From contig CALXOA010000052.1 in NCBI GenBank assembly GCA_944389895.1, positions 32,553 to 96,552 of the forward strand: a DNA stretch of 64,000 nt, read 5' to 3'. A program made the translations under genes and the position numbers. Each line of letters starts with the position of its first letter. The stretch's first letter is position 1. This stretch comes from an uncultured Victivallis sp. (GTDB taxonomy: Bacteria > Verrucomicrobiota > Lentisphaeria > Victivallales > Victivallaceae). The notes beneath the pieces are model-generated. The model saw nothing but the letters and a program-made list of their open reading frames with translations, was not told the origin of the DNA and made no database searches. Positions 1-8,214 of this stretch are shown piece by piece.

Positions 1-130
1 GCAACCGGAACTCAATCCGGGATGCATTCCGGAAAAGATCCCGGCCGGCGTCTTCCGGACCGGGATTCCTCATACGCCCCGTCTTTTCAAGCCTGTCGAA
101 CCCGATTTCAGGAGAATCCGGCAGCCGGGT

Positions 131-1594
131 TCACCGGATCAATGCATCCGGAATCCACTGGAAGTCGGCCGCATCTCCGATGCCGACGGTCCAGCGGATC
201 AGCTCCTCGTCACCGGCCGGGGCAACGCCGGCAGTCAAAATATGCTCCCCGGCAGCCAGCTCCAGGTCGGCGAACTGGTTGATCGGGCAGTGGTGGAATG
301 ATGGCTGACACCAGCCGCCGTCGCGGCCGAAAGCAAATTCACCGTCAATCCAGACGCGGGAGAGCGAAGAGGTGCAGAACATCACCCGGACCCGGCGGGG
401 AGCCGCAAGCCGGAACTTGAACTTCATCAGATAGAGCGCATTGAGCGGCACCTCGCTCGCCTCAATCGACCCGTTGGAGCCGGGGAAGGTCCGGAGAACA
501 GTTTTCTCCGGCCAGACCGGCGGCGATTTGCGATCGTCATAACGGATCCAGCGGTTGAAAAGTCCGCATTCGGCGGTCAGAGCGAAGCGATTCCAGTCCG
601 GCGCCGGATCGTCGGGCCTGTCACGCAGCGTCACCTTGTCCTTGAGCTCGAGCAGCTGTTCGACGAAATCGTCGAGGGTCGCCGGCGGGGTGATGCCGAC
701 GATGGTCGGAGAGAGGACCAGCTTGCGCCCGATCGGCTTGAGCCATTCCGCCGGAATCCCCTCCGGATCGATCATGCCGAGGATCGAACCGACGGTAGCA
801 CCGGTACAGTCGGCATCCTTGCCGCAGTTGACCGCGAGGCAGATCGATCTGCCGAAATCACCACCGCCCATGATCAACGCCATCACCGAGAAGCCGAAAT
901 TCATCACGGTGTTGGTGAAATCCTCACTGCCGAAATGAGTTTTGATCAGCTGGAACACCTCGGTCCAGGTGCGCTTCTGAGCACACCAGCGACGGGTGTC
1001 GCGAACCACCCGGGCAATGTCGCAATCAGCGGGAATCGCAGCAAGCGCGGTATCGAGGAGTTTGTCCATATCGCTCTCGACAAAGGCGGCACTCTCAAGC
1101 ACGGCGAGAAAAACCGCCGCATTGACACCTTCGCCGACGTGATCCACCATCGCGTCTTCCCGCATGAACTTCGCCGCCAGCTCCGGGTTTCCGGGAGCGA
1201 GGCAGGCCCAGATCTCACTGCGGATCGCCGCCCCGAGACCATCCTTGAACCAGTTGTCGTAAGTACCGCTCCAGGTGGCGGGAATGCCGAGTTTCAGGTT
1301 GCGGATCGCAATGCCGTACTCACTCCACGGGAACTGCACGTGGTCGAGCCATGCCCGGCCGAAAAGGTCGCGATCGACCACCGGTTCCGGCTGGGCGGCC
1401 AGCTCCTGCGCCCAGAGCACCTGCAGATCGAGATCGTCGTTCGGGATCATGTCGGTGGGAACCGGATCATAGAAGGTCAACCCAAGCGGCCCTTCCCACC
1501 CCTCATAGGGCTGGCCGAGAGTTCCGCCAACCGATTTCCCGAGAAAACAACCCAGCATCTTTCTGCGCAGCAATTCTCTATCCATCATCCGCAT
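131..1594 (-). CDS. ADP-ribosylglycohydrolase-family protein with C-terminal extension
   Basis: 487 aa. The N-terminal ~330 residues match the ADP-ribosylglycohydrolase (DraG/ARH) fold. An early GKSVGGTLGQP segment is followed by an acidic metal-site motif PNDDLDLQ and a late motif GKDADCTGATVG; the family uses such Asp clusters to bind Mg ions. About 150 further residues (WIDGEFAFGRDGG region) look like a beta-rich accessory domain. No signal peptide is seen, so it is probably cytoplasmic. The ATG at 1594 has AAAGGAAAG six bases upstream. It is paralogous to the protein at 27932-29488, which heads a glycan operon. The substrate is therefore uncertain: it could be a sugar N- or O-glycoside rather than ADP-ribosyl-protein. 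The fold is confident, the reaction is not. Confidence 0.85.
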   Translation of the reverse strand: MRMMDRELLRRKMLGCFLGKSVGGTLGQPYEGWEGPLGLTFYDPVPTDMIPNDDLDLQVLWAQELAAQPEPVVDRDLFGRAWLDHVQFPWSEYGIAIRNLKLGIPATWSGTYDNWFKDGLGAAIRSEIWACLAPGNPELAAKFMREDAMVDHVGEGVNAAVFLAVLESAAFVESDMDKLLDTALAAIPADCDIARVVRDTRRWCAQKRTWTEVFQLIKTHFGSEDFTNTVMNFGFSVMALIMGGGDFGRSICLAVNCGKDADCTGATVGSILGMIDPEGIPAEWLKPIGRKLVLSPTIVGITPPATLDDFVEQLLELKDKVTLRDRPDDPAPDWNRFALTAECGLFNRWIRYDDRKSPPVWPEKTVLRTFPGSNGSIEASEVPLNALYLMKFKFRLAAPRRVRVMFCTSSLSRVWIDGEFAFGRDGGWCQPSFHHCPINQFADLELAAGEHILTAGVAPAGDEELIRWTVGIGDAADFQWIPDALIR

Positions 1595-1654
1595 ATTCTT
1601 TCCTTTGTGTTGTTACAGGAGTTGTCGCTGAAATTCGCGCCGCAGCACCGAATT

Positions 1655-1683
1655 ACTATAATCGCTCCGATCGGGAATTGCCA
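1655..1683 (-). promoter_or_regulatory. candidate sigma-70 promoter for the 131-1594 gene
   Basis: On the minus strand TGGCAA (1678-1683) and TATAGT (1655-1660) are separated by 17 bp. The -10 is good and the -35 weak. The inferred start lies about 55 bases before the ATG. Confidence 0.4.
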
Positions 1684-1797
1684 GATGAAAACCTCCGGGG
1701 TTGACAAAAAAACCGAGAAAAGGTCATTTCAGCCGGAACAATCCGGTTCCGGCTGGAAATCGAAACGAACGACACACAGAAACAGGAAGGAGAGGGT

Positions 1798-2670
1798 ATG
1801 ATGACCGCGATGCCGAAAACGGAACAACACCTTTTTCACCGAAACGGGAGGGAAACGGCCCACCCCCGGAATGGAAACGTTCCCGGAAGGAGGGGAAAAG
1901 AGAGTGTGCCGCAGAAAAGCCGCCTCCCGGACAGGGCGCAGATCGATCACCGGCTGAAACTGCTGGCTGCAGGAGCTGCCGATCCGGCAGTGATCGAACG
2001 CGGGATCGCCGTCCTGATCGGCCGACTGGAGCACAGCGCAACGGAAGCGACCGTGATTCTGAACGACCTTTCTTTCCATTTTGATCAGGACATCGCATTC
2101 GGGGGAGTTCTGTTGTGCGCAAGGAAACACCCCCTGGCCGCACTGGCGTCCCGCCGCTTCGGAGAGAACACGTTGTCGCTGCCCGCCGGCTCACGGTTGG
2201 CATTCTCCCGGATTGCGTTCGCACAACGGCCGGAACTTCCCGGCCGTCCCGGTTCTCCGGAACTTCTTCACGGTACGTTTCAACTCGATCTGAAGACTTC
2301 GGCACTCACCGCCGCCGACCGCCCCCGCAACGCATCCGCCCCGGCACCCGATTTTCTTCAGCTGGAAACGGCACTCGCCCGAAGCCTCGCGGATCATCTT
2401 CATTGCCCGGTTCTGCCCGGCCCGTCGGAGGAGACGACCGCCGATCTTGCACTTGTGGCGACGGCGGCAAGAATCGAGCCGGACTCCGAAACAACCGTGG
2501 ATTTCCGGTTTGACGGCAACCTTGCCGCCCGAGAGGAGGCGAAGATCGACCGGGAACTCCGGAACCTGTTTCCCCGGTGGTTCTTTCCGCTGGCCGACGG
2601 ATTCCGGGTTCATTGTGTTTCGCTCTCCCGCGAAAAGGGCAATCTGCCGATGTTGACATTGCGGTTCTGA
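1798..2670 (+). CDS. hypothetical protein, no recognised family
   Basis: 290 aa from an ATG at 1798 preceded by a strong GGAGAGG ribosome site. A GTG at 1906, itself 10 bases behind GGAGGGG, would give 254 aa and remove a low-complexity, basic N-terminus, so the start is open. The body has an amphipathic helical segment (DRAQIDHRLKLLAAG), a middle part rich in hydrophobic strands (FGGVLLCARKHPLAALA) and an Arg/Phe-rich C-terminus (RNLFPRWFFPLADGF). I see no signal peptide or membrane segment and no motif I can assign. Codon use resembles neighbouring genes, which favours this strand over the antisense frames. It sits 137 bp before the YjbQ gene on the same strand. Confidence 0.55.
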   Translation: MMTAMPKTEQHLFHRNGRETAHPRNGNVPGRRGKESVPQKSRLPDRAQIDHRLKLLAAGAADPAVIERGIAVLIGRLEHSATEATVILNDLSFHFDQDIAFGGVLLCARKHPLAALASRRFGENTLSLPAGSRLAFSRIAFAQRPELPGRPGSPELLHGTFQLDLKTSALTAADRPRNASAPAPDFLQLETALARSLADHLHCPVLPGPSEETTADLALVATAARIEPDSETTVDFRFDGNLAAREEAKIDRELRNLFPRWFFPLADGFRVHCVSLSREKGNLPMLTLRF

Positions 2671-2807
2671 CAGTCGCACTCTCAGCAGCAAGGGGGAGTG
2701 GAAAATCCGGCATTCCGGCGTTACATTAGCTGCATCGCACCGGATACGGTGGTGCGGATTCCCGGGAAAGAGAATCCAGCTGCAACCTTATTTGATCGGA
2801 GGAAAAC

Positions 2808-3224
2808 ATGAAATCGTACCGCAAGGAACTCTCGTTCCGGCTGCCGCGCCGCCGGGCATTCGTAAACATCACGCCGGAGGTGGAAGCCGCTCTCGCCGAA
2901 TCCGGCATCCGCGAGGGGCTGCTCCTCTGCAACGCAATGCACATCACGGCGTCGGTGTTCATCAACGATGATGAGGCCGGGCTGCATTCCGATTTCGAAG
3001 CGTGGTTGGAGAAACTCGCACCGGAACTCCCCCATGAGCAGTACAACCACAACGGTTACGAGGACAACGCCGACGCCCATCTGAAGCGGCAGGTGATGGG
3101 GCGTGAAGTGGTGGTCGCCGTTACCGGCGGCAAGCTGGACTTCGGACCGTGGGAACAGATTTTCTACGGCGAATTTGACGGCAGACGCTCCAAGCGGGTC
3201 CTGATCAAGATCATCGGCGAATGA
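2808..3224 (+). CDS. yjbQ: YjbQ family protein (UPF0047, secondary thiamine-phosphate synthase-like)
   Basis: 138 aa, the normal length for YjbQ/UPF0047. It contains the family features in order: [10 protein letters not shown], a conserved His in [17 protein letters not shown], the [20 protein letters not shown] segment, and a terminal [16 protein letters not shown]. coli YjbQ has weak thiamine-phosphate synthase activity that rescues thiE mutants, but the physiological role of the family is unsettled. The ATG follows GGAGGAAAAC. No thiamine genes lie nearby. A hairpin with a T-run follows 37 bases downstream, so this gene probably ends its transcript. Confidence 0.9.
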   Translation: MKSYRKELSFRLPRRRAFVNITPEVEAALAESGIREGLLLCNAMHITASVFINDDEAGLHSDFEAWLEKLAPELPHEQYNHNGYEDNADAHLKRQVMGREVVVAVTGGKLDFGPWEQIFYGEFDGRRSKRVLIKIIGE

Positions 3225-3260
3225 GCGGCTTTCCCGGCCACGGGGACGGCTCCGGCGACT

Positions 3261-3286
3261 TTCTCAGGTTTCCCTGAAGGTTTTTT
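3261..3286 (+). terminator. candidate intrinsic terminator after yjbQ
   Basis: A short CAGG...CCTG hairpin, extended by weak and wobble pairs, is followed directly by TTTTTT. It lies between yjbQ and the promoter of the pilT-like genes. Confidence 0.45.
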
Positions 3287-3297
3287 GAGGAAAGATC

Positions 3298-3326
3298 TTG
3301 AAAACGGGCGGTTGATGCGCTATACT
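3298..3326 (+). promoter_or_regulatory. sigma-70 promoter for the pilT-like operon
   Basis: TTGAAA (3298-3303), a 17-bp spacer and TATACT (3321-3326) give a near-consensus promoter about 50 bases before the ATG at 3381. Confidence 0.7.
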
Positions 3327-3380
3327 TACCGATAAGATTCAGCGTGAAACGAATCAAGTCAGGAAGGAGAGTTTCAATAT

Positions 3381-4943
3381 ATGCCGCTCGATGTTCAATG
3401 GTTTATCTATGCGCTGGTCAGCAACGGTGCACTGACTCCCGCGGAGGCGGAGCAGCTCTACGCCGGGCTCGGTCCGAACGCCGATCTGACCGCGTTCGCC
3501 CAGGCGGTGCTTGATCGGCTGGTTGCCGGGCTGAGCCAGGAGGACGCCCAGTCGGTTCTCGAGCAGATTCAGTCGGTGATCGATTATGCAACCGAACAGG
3601 CGGAAACCGGCATTGCCCCCGAACTGGAGGCGCCGTCTCCGGCAGCGGCGCCGGCGGCACCGGTATCCGATACCGGTGACGAAGAGGAAAACGTCCAGAA
3701 AAGACCGAAACGCCGCGGGATCGTCAAGGATTCCGCAACCCGGTTTGAAGGAATCGACATCGACCTCAGCAAGATCCACTCTTATGAGGATCTGCCGACC
3801 TTGCGGGACATTGCGAACCTCTCCGATGCTCAGGTTGCAGAGCGGATGATCATGCTGCTCACCTGCCTGCGAGCCCTCGGTTGCAGCGACCTGCATCTTT
3901 CCGGCGGAGCGAAACCATTCGTGCGCCGTCAGCTCAACATCGAGCGTTTCGACGACTACGTTCTTCCCCCCGAAGCTGCCGAGCGGCTCAACACCGCGTT
4001 GCTCTCGCCGGAGCGGAAAAAGCAGTTCTACGAGGAACTCGATCTCAATTTCGCACTCGAAGTCGGCAAGGACCGTTTCCGCGTCTGCCTGATGATGCAC
4101 AAGGACGGTATCGAGGGAAGTTACCGGCTGGTTCCCGATCATATCTGCACTCTTGAGGAGCTCGGCTTCCTCGATCATGACATCGTTTACATCAAACGCC
4201 TGCTGGACTACAACAACGGCCTCGTGCTGGTTACCGGACCGATCGGAGCCGGCAAGACGACGACCCTTGCGGCGATGGTCAACATCATCAACAACAAACG
4301 GACCGATCACGTGATCACGGTGGAAGACCCGATCGAAATATTGCAGCTCTCCAAGGGATGCCAGGTGACTCAGCGCGAGATCGGGAAACACACCATCAGT
4401 TACCACTCCGCCCTGAAAGCGGCGTTGCGCGAAGACCCCGACGTGATCGTGGTCGGCGAAATGCACGACCTCGAAACCATTGAAAATGCGATTACCGCGT
4501 CGGAAACCGGCCACCTCGTGATCGGGACGCTCCACACCAGCGACGCGGCGAACACGCTGAACCGCCTGCTCGACGTCTTCCCGCCGGCGCAGCAGCCGCA
4601 GATCCGCGCGATGACCGCCGGAAGTCTGCGCGGGATCATCTGTCAGAGGCTGTTGCCGGCTGTCGACGGCGGGCTGACCGTCGCTTATGAGATTCTGATC
4701 AACACAATGGCGGTCGGAAACATCATCAACGAAGGAAAGACGTTCCGCCTGAAAGCGACGATGGCCACCGGCAGCAAACAGGGGATGTGCACTCTCGACC
4801 AGTGCCTGCTGGAAAAATATCTCCTCAACGAGATCGATCATGATGTGGCACTGGCGAACATGCGCGATACTTCAGTGATCGCCCAGCTGCAGAAGGAGTG
4901 GGCGACTCGCGAGGCCCGCAAGCTGAAGGCGGGCAGGAAATAA
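3381..4943 (+). CDS. PilT/PilU-type secretion ATPase with N-terminal extension
   Basis: 520 aa, against roughly 350-380 for typical PilT. The first ~130 residues are an extension: a helical part (LTPAEAEQLYAGLGPNADLT), then an Ala/Pro-rich linker. The rest is a GspE/PilT ATPase. Its parts are a PAS-like N-domain (LGCSDLHLSGGAKP), Walker A GPIGAGKTTT (K292), the Asp box TVEDPIEI, Walker B DPDVIVVGEMHD and the His box GTLHTSDAANT. The P-loop GPIGAGKT departs from the usual PilT GPTGSGKS. PilT-class hexamers retract type IV pili from the cytoplasmic face of the inner membrane. A second pilT-like gene follows 24 bp later, suggesting a PilT/PilU pair with this one as the specialised member. No pilin or pilus-assembly gene is adjacent. 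Confidence 0.88.
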   Translation: MPLDVQWFIYALVSNGALTPAEAEQLYAGLGPNADLTAFAQAVLDRLVAGLSQEDAQSVLEQIQSVIDYATEQAETGIAPELEAPSPAAAPAAPVSDTGDEEENVQKRPKRRGIVKDSATRFEGIDIDLSKIHSYEDLPTLRDIANLSDAQVAERMIMLLTCLRALGCSDLHLSGGAKPFVRRQLNIERFDDYVLPPEAAERLNTALLSPERKKQFYEELDLNFALEVGKDRFRVCLMMHKDGIEGSYRLVPDHICTLEELGFLDHDIVYIKRLLDYNNGLVLVTGPIGAGKTTTLAAMVNIINNKRTDHVITVEDPIEILQLSKGCQVTQREIGKHTISYHSALKAALREDPDVIVVGEMHDLETIENAITASETGHLVIGTLHTSDAANTLNRLLDVFPPAQQPQIRAMTAGSLRGIICQRLLPAVDGGLTVAYEILINTMAVGNIINEGKTFRLKATMATGSKQGMCTLDQCLLEKYLLNEIDHDVALANMRDTSVIAQLQKEWATREARKLKAGRK

Positions 4944-4967
4944 CTCACCGGGAGGAATCAAGTAGTT

Positions 4968-6092
4968 ATGGCAAACGAACCGATGATCAATAAATATCTG
5001 CGCCAGATGCTCAGCATGGGCGGGTCGGACCTGCATATGTCGATCAATTTTCCGGCCAAGGCGCGAATCCACGGTAACATTCACCCGCTCGACGACGATG
5101 TATTCGATGCGCCGCGTATGGAGGCGCTGATGAAGGAGATCTGCCTGCCGGAAAAGCGCTGGACAAAGTTCATGGAGACGCATGACCTCGATTTCGCCCA
5201 TGAGATCCCGGGTCTGGCCCGTTTCCGCTGCAACTACTTCTACAACTATCACGGAATGGGCTGCGTTCTCCGTCAGATTCCGAGCAAGATTCTGACGATG
5301 CAGGATCTGCATCTGCCGGAGACGCTGGTCGAAATCTGCAACTACAAATCCGGCCTCGTCCTGGTGACCGGGCCGACCGGTTCCGGGAAATCGACGACCC
5401 TTGCGGCGATGATCGATTACATCAACGACAACCTTCACAAACACATCATCACCATTGAGGACCCGATCGAATTTGTGCATCAGAACAAGAACTGCACCAT
5501 CGTCCACCGTGAAGTCGGCATCCACAGCGACTCCTTTCCGCGGGCGCTGCGCGGAGCAATGCGTTCCGACCCGGATATCGTACTGATCGGAGAAATGCGG
5601 GAAAACGAGACGATTCGTCTCGGCCTCACCTGCGCGGCGATGGGCATGCTGGTTTTCGCAACGCTGCACACCAACAATGCGCCGAAAACAATCGACCGTA
5701 TCATCGACGCCTTCCCCTCCGACGAGCAGGCACAGATCCGGACGATGCTTGCAGAATGTCTTCAGGCGGTGGTTTCGCAGCTGCTCTGCCGCAAAAAGGG
5801 CGGCGGCCGGGTTGCGGTTCACGAAATTCTGCTGTGGGCGGAAGGTCTGCCCAATACGATCCGCGAAGGACAGATCTCCAACATCCGCACGATCATCGAC
5901 TCGGGCGGCGGCCGGGGTATGCGTTCGATGGACAACTCCATTCAGGAGCAGTTCGACGCAGACAACATTTCGGCGGAAGAGGCGTATATGAAGGCCACCG
6001 ACAAATCGCGTTTCCTGCCGTATCTGGAGGCGGAGGAAGCCGCGGAACGAGTGGCGGCGGAAGCTGCGGCCGGCGTCAAGAAGAAACGCTGA
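4968..6092 (+). CDS. pilT: PilT-type twitching motility ATPase
   Basis: 374 aa, standard PilT length. It has LSMGGSDLHMS in the N-domain, canonical Walker A GPTGSGKSTT (K141), Asp box TIEDPIEF, Walker B DPDIVLIGEMRENETI and His box ATLHTNNAPKT. The retained catalytic set indicates an active hexameric retraction or secretion ATPase. It is preceded by GGGAGG about 11 bases before the ATG and lies in a run with the ATPase at 3381 and the signal peptidase at 6112. The short acidic/Ala-rich tail (EAEEAAERVAAEAAAG) is unremarkable. Whether it drives twitching or a pseudopilus cannot be told from here. Confidence 0.9.
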   Translation: MANEPMINKYLRQMLSMGGSDLHMSINFPAKARIHGNIHPLDDDVFDAPRMEALMKEICLPEKRWTKFMETHDLDFAHEIPGLARFRCNYFYNYHGMGCVLRQIPSKILTMQDLHLPETLVEICNYKSGLVLVTGPTGSGKSTTLAAMIDYINDNLHKHIITIEDPIEFVHQNKNCTIVHREVGIHSDSFPRALRGAMRSDPDIVLIGEMRENETIRLGLTCAAMGMLVFATLHTNNAPKTIDRIIDAFPSDEQAQIRTMLAECLQAVVSQLLCRKKGGGRVAVHEILLWAEGLPNTIREGQISNIRTIIDSGGGRGMRSMDNSIQEQFDADNISAEEAYMKATDKSRFLPYLEAEEAAERVAAEAAAGVKKKR

Positions 6093-6111
6093 GGCAACGC
6101 GGACAATCATC

Positions 6112-6672
6112 ATGTCGCTCGGAAAAATCAAAGATGTCTGGCTGAAAATCGCCGGAGCGCATCGTTCGGACGATGCGACCGGCGCGGGGTCCTTCATCGA
6201 ATTTTTCGTTCCCCGCCTGAACCGGGGATTCTTTCTGAGGATGGCTGCGGTGGCGATTCTCGCGGTAATCGTATTCGGTTTTGTGCTGATACCGTGCGTC
6301 ATCAACGGCGAGAGCATGGTGCCGACCTTTCCCTCACACGGCTTCACCTTCTGCTGGCGGGGGAAATACCTCTTCTCCGAACCGAAAAGGGGTGATGTGG
6401 TAATCATCCGGTATGCAGACAAGGTTTATTTTCTGAAACGGATTGTCGGGCTTCCCGGAGAGACGGTCGAATTCCGGAAGGGCGACCTCTACATCAACGG
6501 GGAAAAGCAGCACGAACCCTATGTCCGCTACCTCTGTGACTGGGAGCTGCCGCCGCGCAAGGTGGAGCCGGGACACTTCTATGTGGTGGGGGACAACCGC
6601 AGCCAGCCGATCGAGCAACACCGTTTCGGTCAGGTGTTGGGAAACAAAATCGAAGGAGCGCCGTTATTCTGA
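6112..6672 (+). CDS. lepB: signal peptidase I (S26A)
   Basis: 186 aa. One N-terminal membrane segment (MAAVAILAVIVFGFVLIPC) anchors a periplasmic catalytic domain. The family boxes are present: INGESMVPT with nucleophile S68, YFLKRIVGLPGE with general base K109, and GDNRSQPIEQHRFGQV. It removes signal peptides from secreted proteins at the outer face of the inner membrane. It is shorter than E. coli LepB and resembles the compact one-transmembrane type. It follows pilT after 19 bp and is probably co-transcribed, although pilins themselves are cut by a different enzyme (PilD). Confidence 0.93.
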   Translation: MSLGKIKDVWLKIAGAHRSDDATGAGSFIEFFVPRLNRGFFLRMAAVAILAVIVFGFVLIPCVINGESMVPTFPSHGFTFCWRGKYLFSEPKRGDVVIIRYADKVYFLKRIVGLPGETVEFRKGDLYINGEKQHEPYVRYLCDWELPPRKVEPGHFYVVGDNRSQPIEQHRFGQVLGNKIEGAPLF

Positions 6673-6745
6673 GCCACCGCCGACGAGACTCCGCCGGGAA
6701 ACGTGCGGATCCCCGGGGGAGCCCCCGGCCCCATCAGGAGAGAAT

Positions 6746-8203
6746 ATGCAGCGTTCCGATTTCCATCCATCCGAAATTCCCCCGAAGCCCGGGGTCTACG
6801 TTTTCCGGGATCGCTTCGGCAAGGTGATTTACGTCGGGAAAGCCGCAAATCTGCGGCGGCGGATGAGCTCCTACTTCCAGCCCTCCCGGCTGAAACGCGC
6901 CGACGCGAAACTCCGGTCGCTGGTCAACTCCATCGATGACTGGAACTACGAGATCGTCAGGACCGAGGATGAGGCGTTGATCCTCGAATCGCGCCTGATC
7001 AAGGATTTCGCACCGCATTACAATGTTCTGATGCGCGACGACAAACGTTATCTGCTGCTCAAGGTGGATCCGCGGGAGAAGTTTCCGACCTTGAAACTCG
7101 CACGGCTCAAGAAACCGGATGGGGCACAATATTTCGGTCCGTTTCCGAAGGGAAGCGCCCTGAAAATGACTCTGGAATTTCTGCTGGCGCATTTCGGCCT
7201 GCGCGCCTGCCGCGATTCGGAACCCGATGGAGAGACACGGAAACGCTGCCTGAAACGGATCGTCCACGACTGCTGCGCCCCATGCATCGGCGCCGTGACG
7301 CCGGAGGAGTACCGCAACCGGCTCGACCGGGCTCTGGCGGTACTTCACGGAGACATCGGCGAAGTAACTGCCCTGGTACGCCAGAAGATGGGAGAGGAAG
7401 CGGCGGCCCAGCGATTTGAAAAAGCAGCTCACCTGCGGGATGTATTGACCAATCTCGAGACGGTGTTCGGCCGCCGTAACCGTGCCTTCGAGCGACCGGA
7501 ACTGCCGGATGCGACACCGGGCGGCGCAGCGGTCGCGGCACTGGGAAAGGCGCTCGGACTGGCCAGACCTCCGGATCGGATCATCGGCTTCGATATTTCA
7601 AACATCCTCGGAAAGCTGGCGGTATCGAGTCTCGTCGCCTTCAAGGGCGGCAAACCGGATCGGGCGAACTATCGCCATTTCCGGATCCGCACGGTTCACC
7701 AGAGTGACGATTTCGCGATGATGCGGGAAACGTTGATCCGCCATTTCGGCCGGCTGCTGGAGGAAAAACGCGAACTGCCCGATCTGGTGATGGTCGACGG
7801 CGGCAAGGGACAACTTTCCGCGGCGATCGATGCACTGATCGAAATCGGATGCCCACCGCTGCCGGTGATCGGACTGGCCAAACGCAACGAGGAGATCTAC
7901 CTGCCGGGCCGAAGTGATCCGATTGTGCTAGACCGTCACAATCCGGCGTTGCGGATGCTGCAGGCGCTGCGGGACGAAGCTCATCGATTCGCAATCACTT
8001 ATCATCGCAATCTGCGGAACCGGAGAATCGAACAATCCCGGCTTGATGAGATTCCCGGCATCGGCGACAACCGGAAGAAACAACTGCTGCGCGCCTTCGG
8101 CTCGCTGCGGGAACTGCGGAAGGCCTCTCCCGCCGAGATTGCCGAACGGGTGCCGGGCATCGGGGAACTGCTCGCACGCAAAATTCTGGATACGCTCGGC
8201 TGA
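6746..8203 (+). CDS. uvrC: UvrC excinuclease subunit, short form
   Basis: 485 aa from the ATG at 6746, shorter than the ~600 aa of typical UvrC. Domains in order: GIY-YIG nuclease (PGVYVFRD...VIYVGKA, residues ~15-95), a UVR motif (MGEEAAAQRFEKAAHLRD, ~215-235), the RNase H-like 5' incision domain (IIGFDISNILG ... LVMVDGGKGQLSAA), and a tandem helix-hairpin-helix tail (LDEIPGIGDNRKKQLL, VPGIGELLARKIL). All catalytic modules are retained, so the shortening falls between domains. It makes the dual incisions of nucleotide excision repair with UvrB. The longer in-frame upstream extension overlaps lepB and lacks a ribosome site, so I reject it. It is convergent with the GntR gene. Confidence 0.92.
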   Translation: MQRSDFHPSEIPPKPGVYVFRDRFGKVIYVGKAANLRRRMSSYFQPSRLKRADAKLRSLVNSIDDWNYEIVRTEDEALILESRLIKDFAPHYNVLMRDDKRYLLLKVDPREKFPTLKLARLKKPDGAQYFGPFPKGSALKMTLEFLLAHFGLRACRDSEPDGETRKRCLKRIVHDCCAPCIGAVTPEEYRNRLDRALAVLHGDIGEVTALVRQKMGEEAAAQRFEKAAHLRDVLTNLETVFGRRNRAFERPELPDATPGGAAVAALGKALGLARPPDRIIGFDISNILGKLAVSSLVAFKGGKPDRANYRHFRIRTVHQSDDFAMMRETLIRHFGRLLEEKRELPDLVMVDGGKGQLSAAIDALIEIGCPPLPVIGLAKRNEEIYLPGRSDPIVLDRHNPALRMLQALRDEAHRFAITYHRNLRNRRIEQSRLDEIPGIGDNRKKQLLRAFGSLRELRKASPAEIAERVPGIGELLARKILDTLG

Positions 8204-8214
8204 GCCCCGCGGAT

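Noticed and set aside
1701..1729. TTGACA at 1701 as a promoter for the 1798 gene
   Set aside because: The -35 is perfect but the base context 17 bp on (TCATTT) is a poor -10, so it was not listed as a feature.
2191..2691. Minus-strand frames overlapping the 1798-2670 gene
   Set aside because: Cys/Arg-rich translations without ribosome sites. The plus-strand frame has strong ribosome sites and coding-like codon use.
4872..6422. 516-codon minus-strand frame across the pilT-like gene
   Set aside because: It runs antisense to a well-supported ATPase and has no ribosome site or recognisable domain.
6443..6745. N-terminal extension of UvrC
   Set aside because: It overlaps the end of lepB out of frame. 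The ATG at 6746 begins the GIY-YIG domain at the expected distance and has GGAG upstream.
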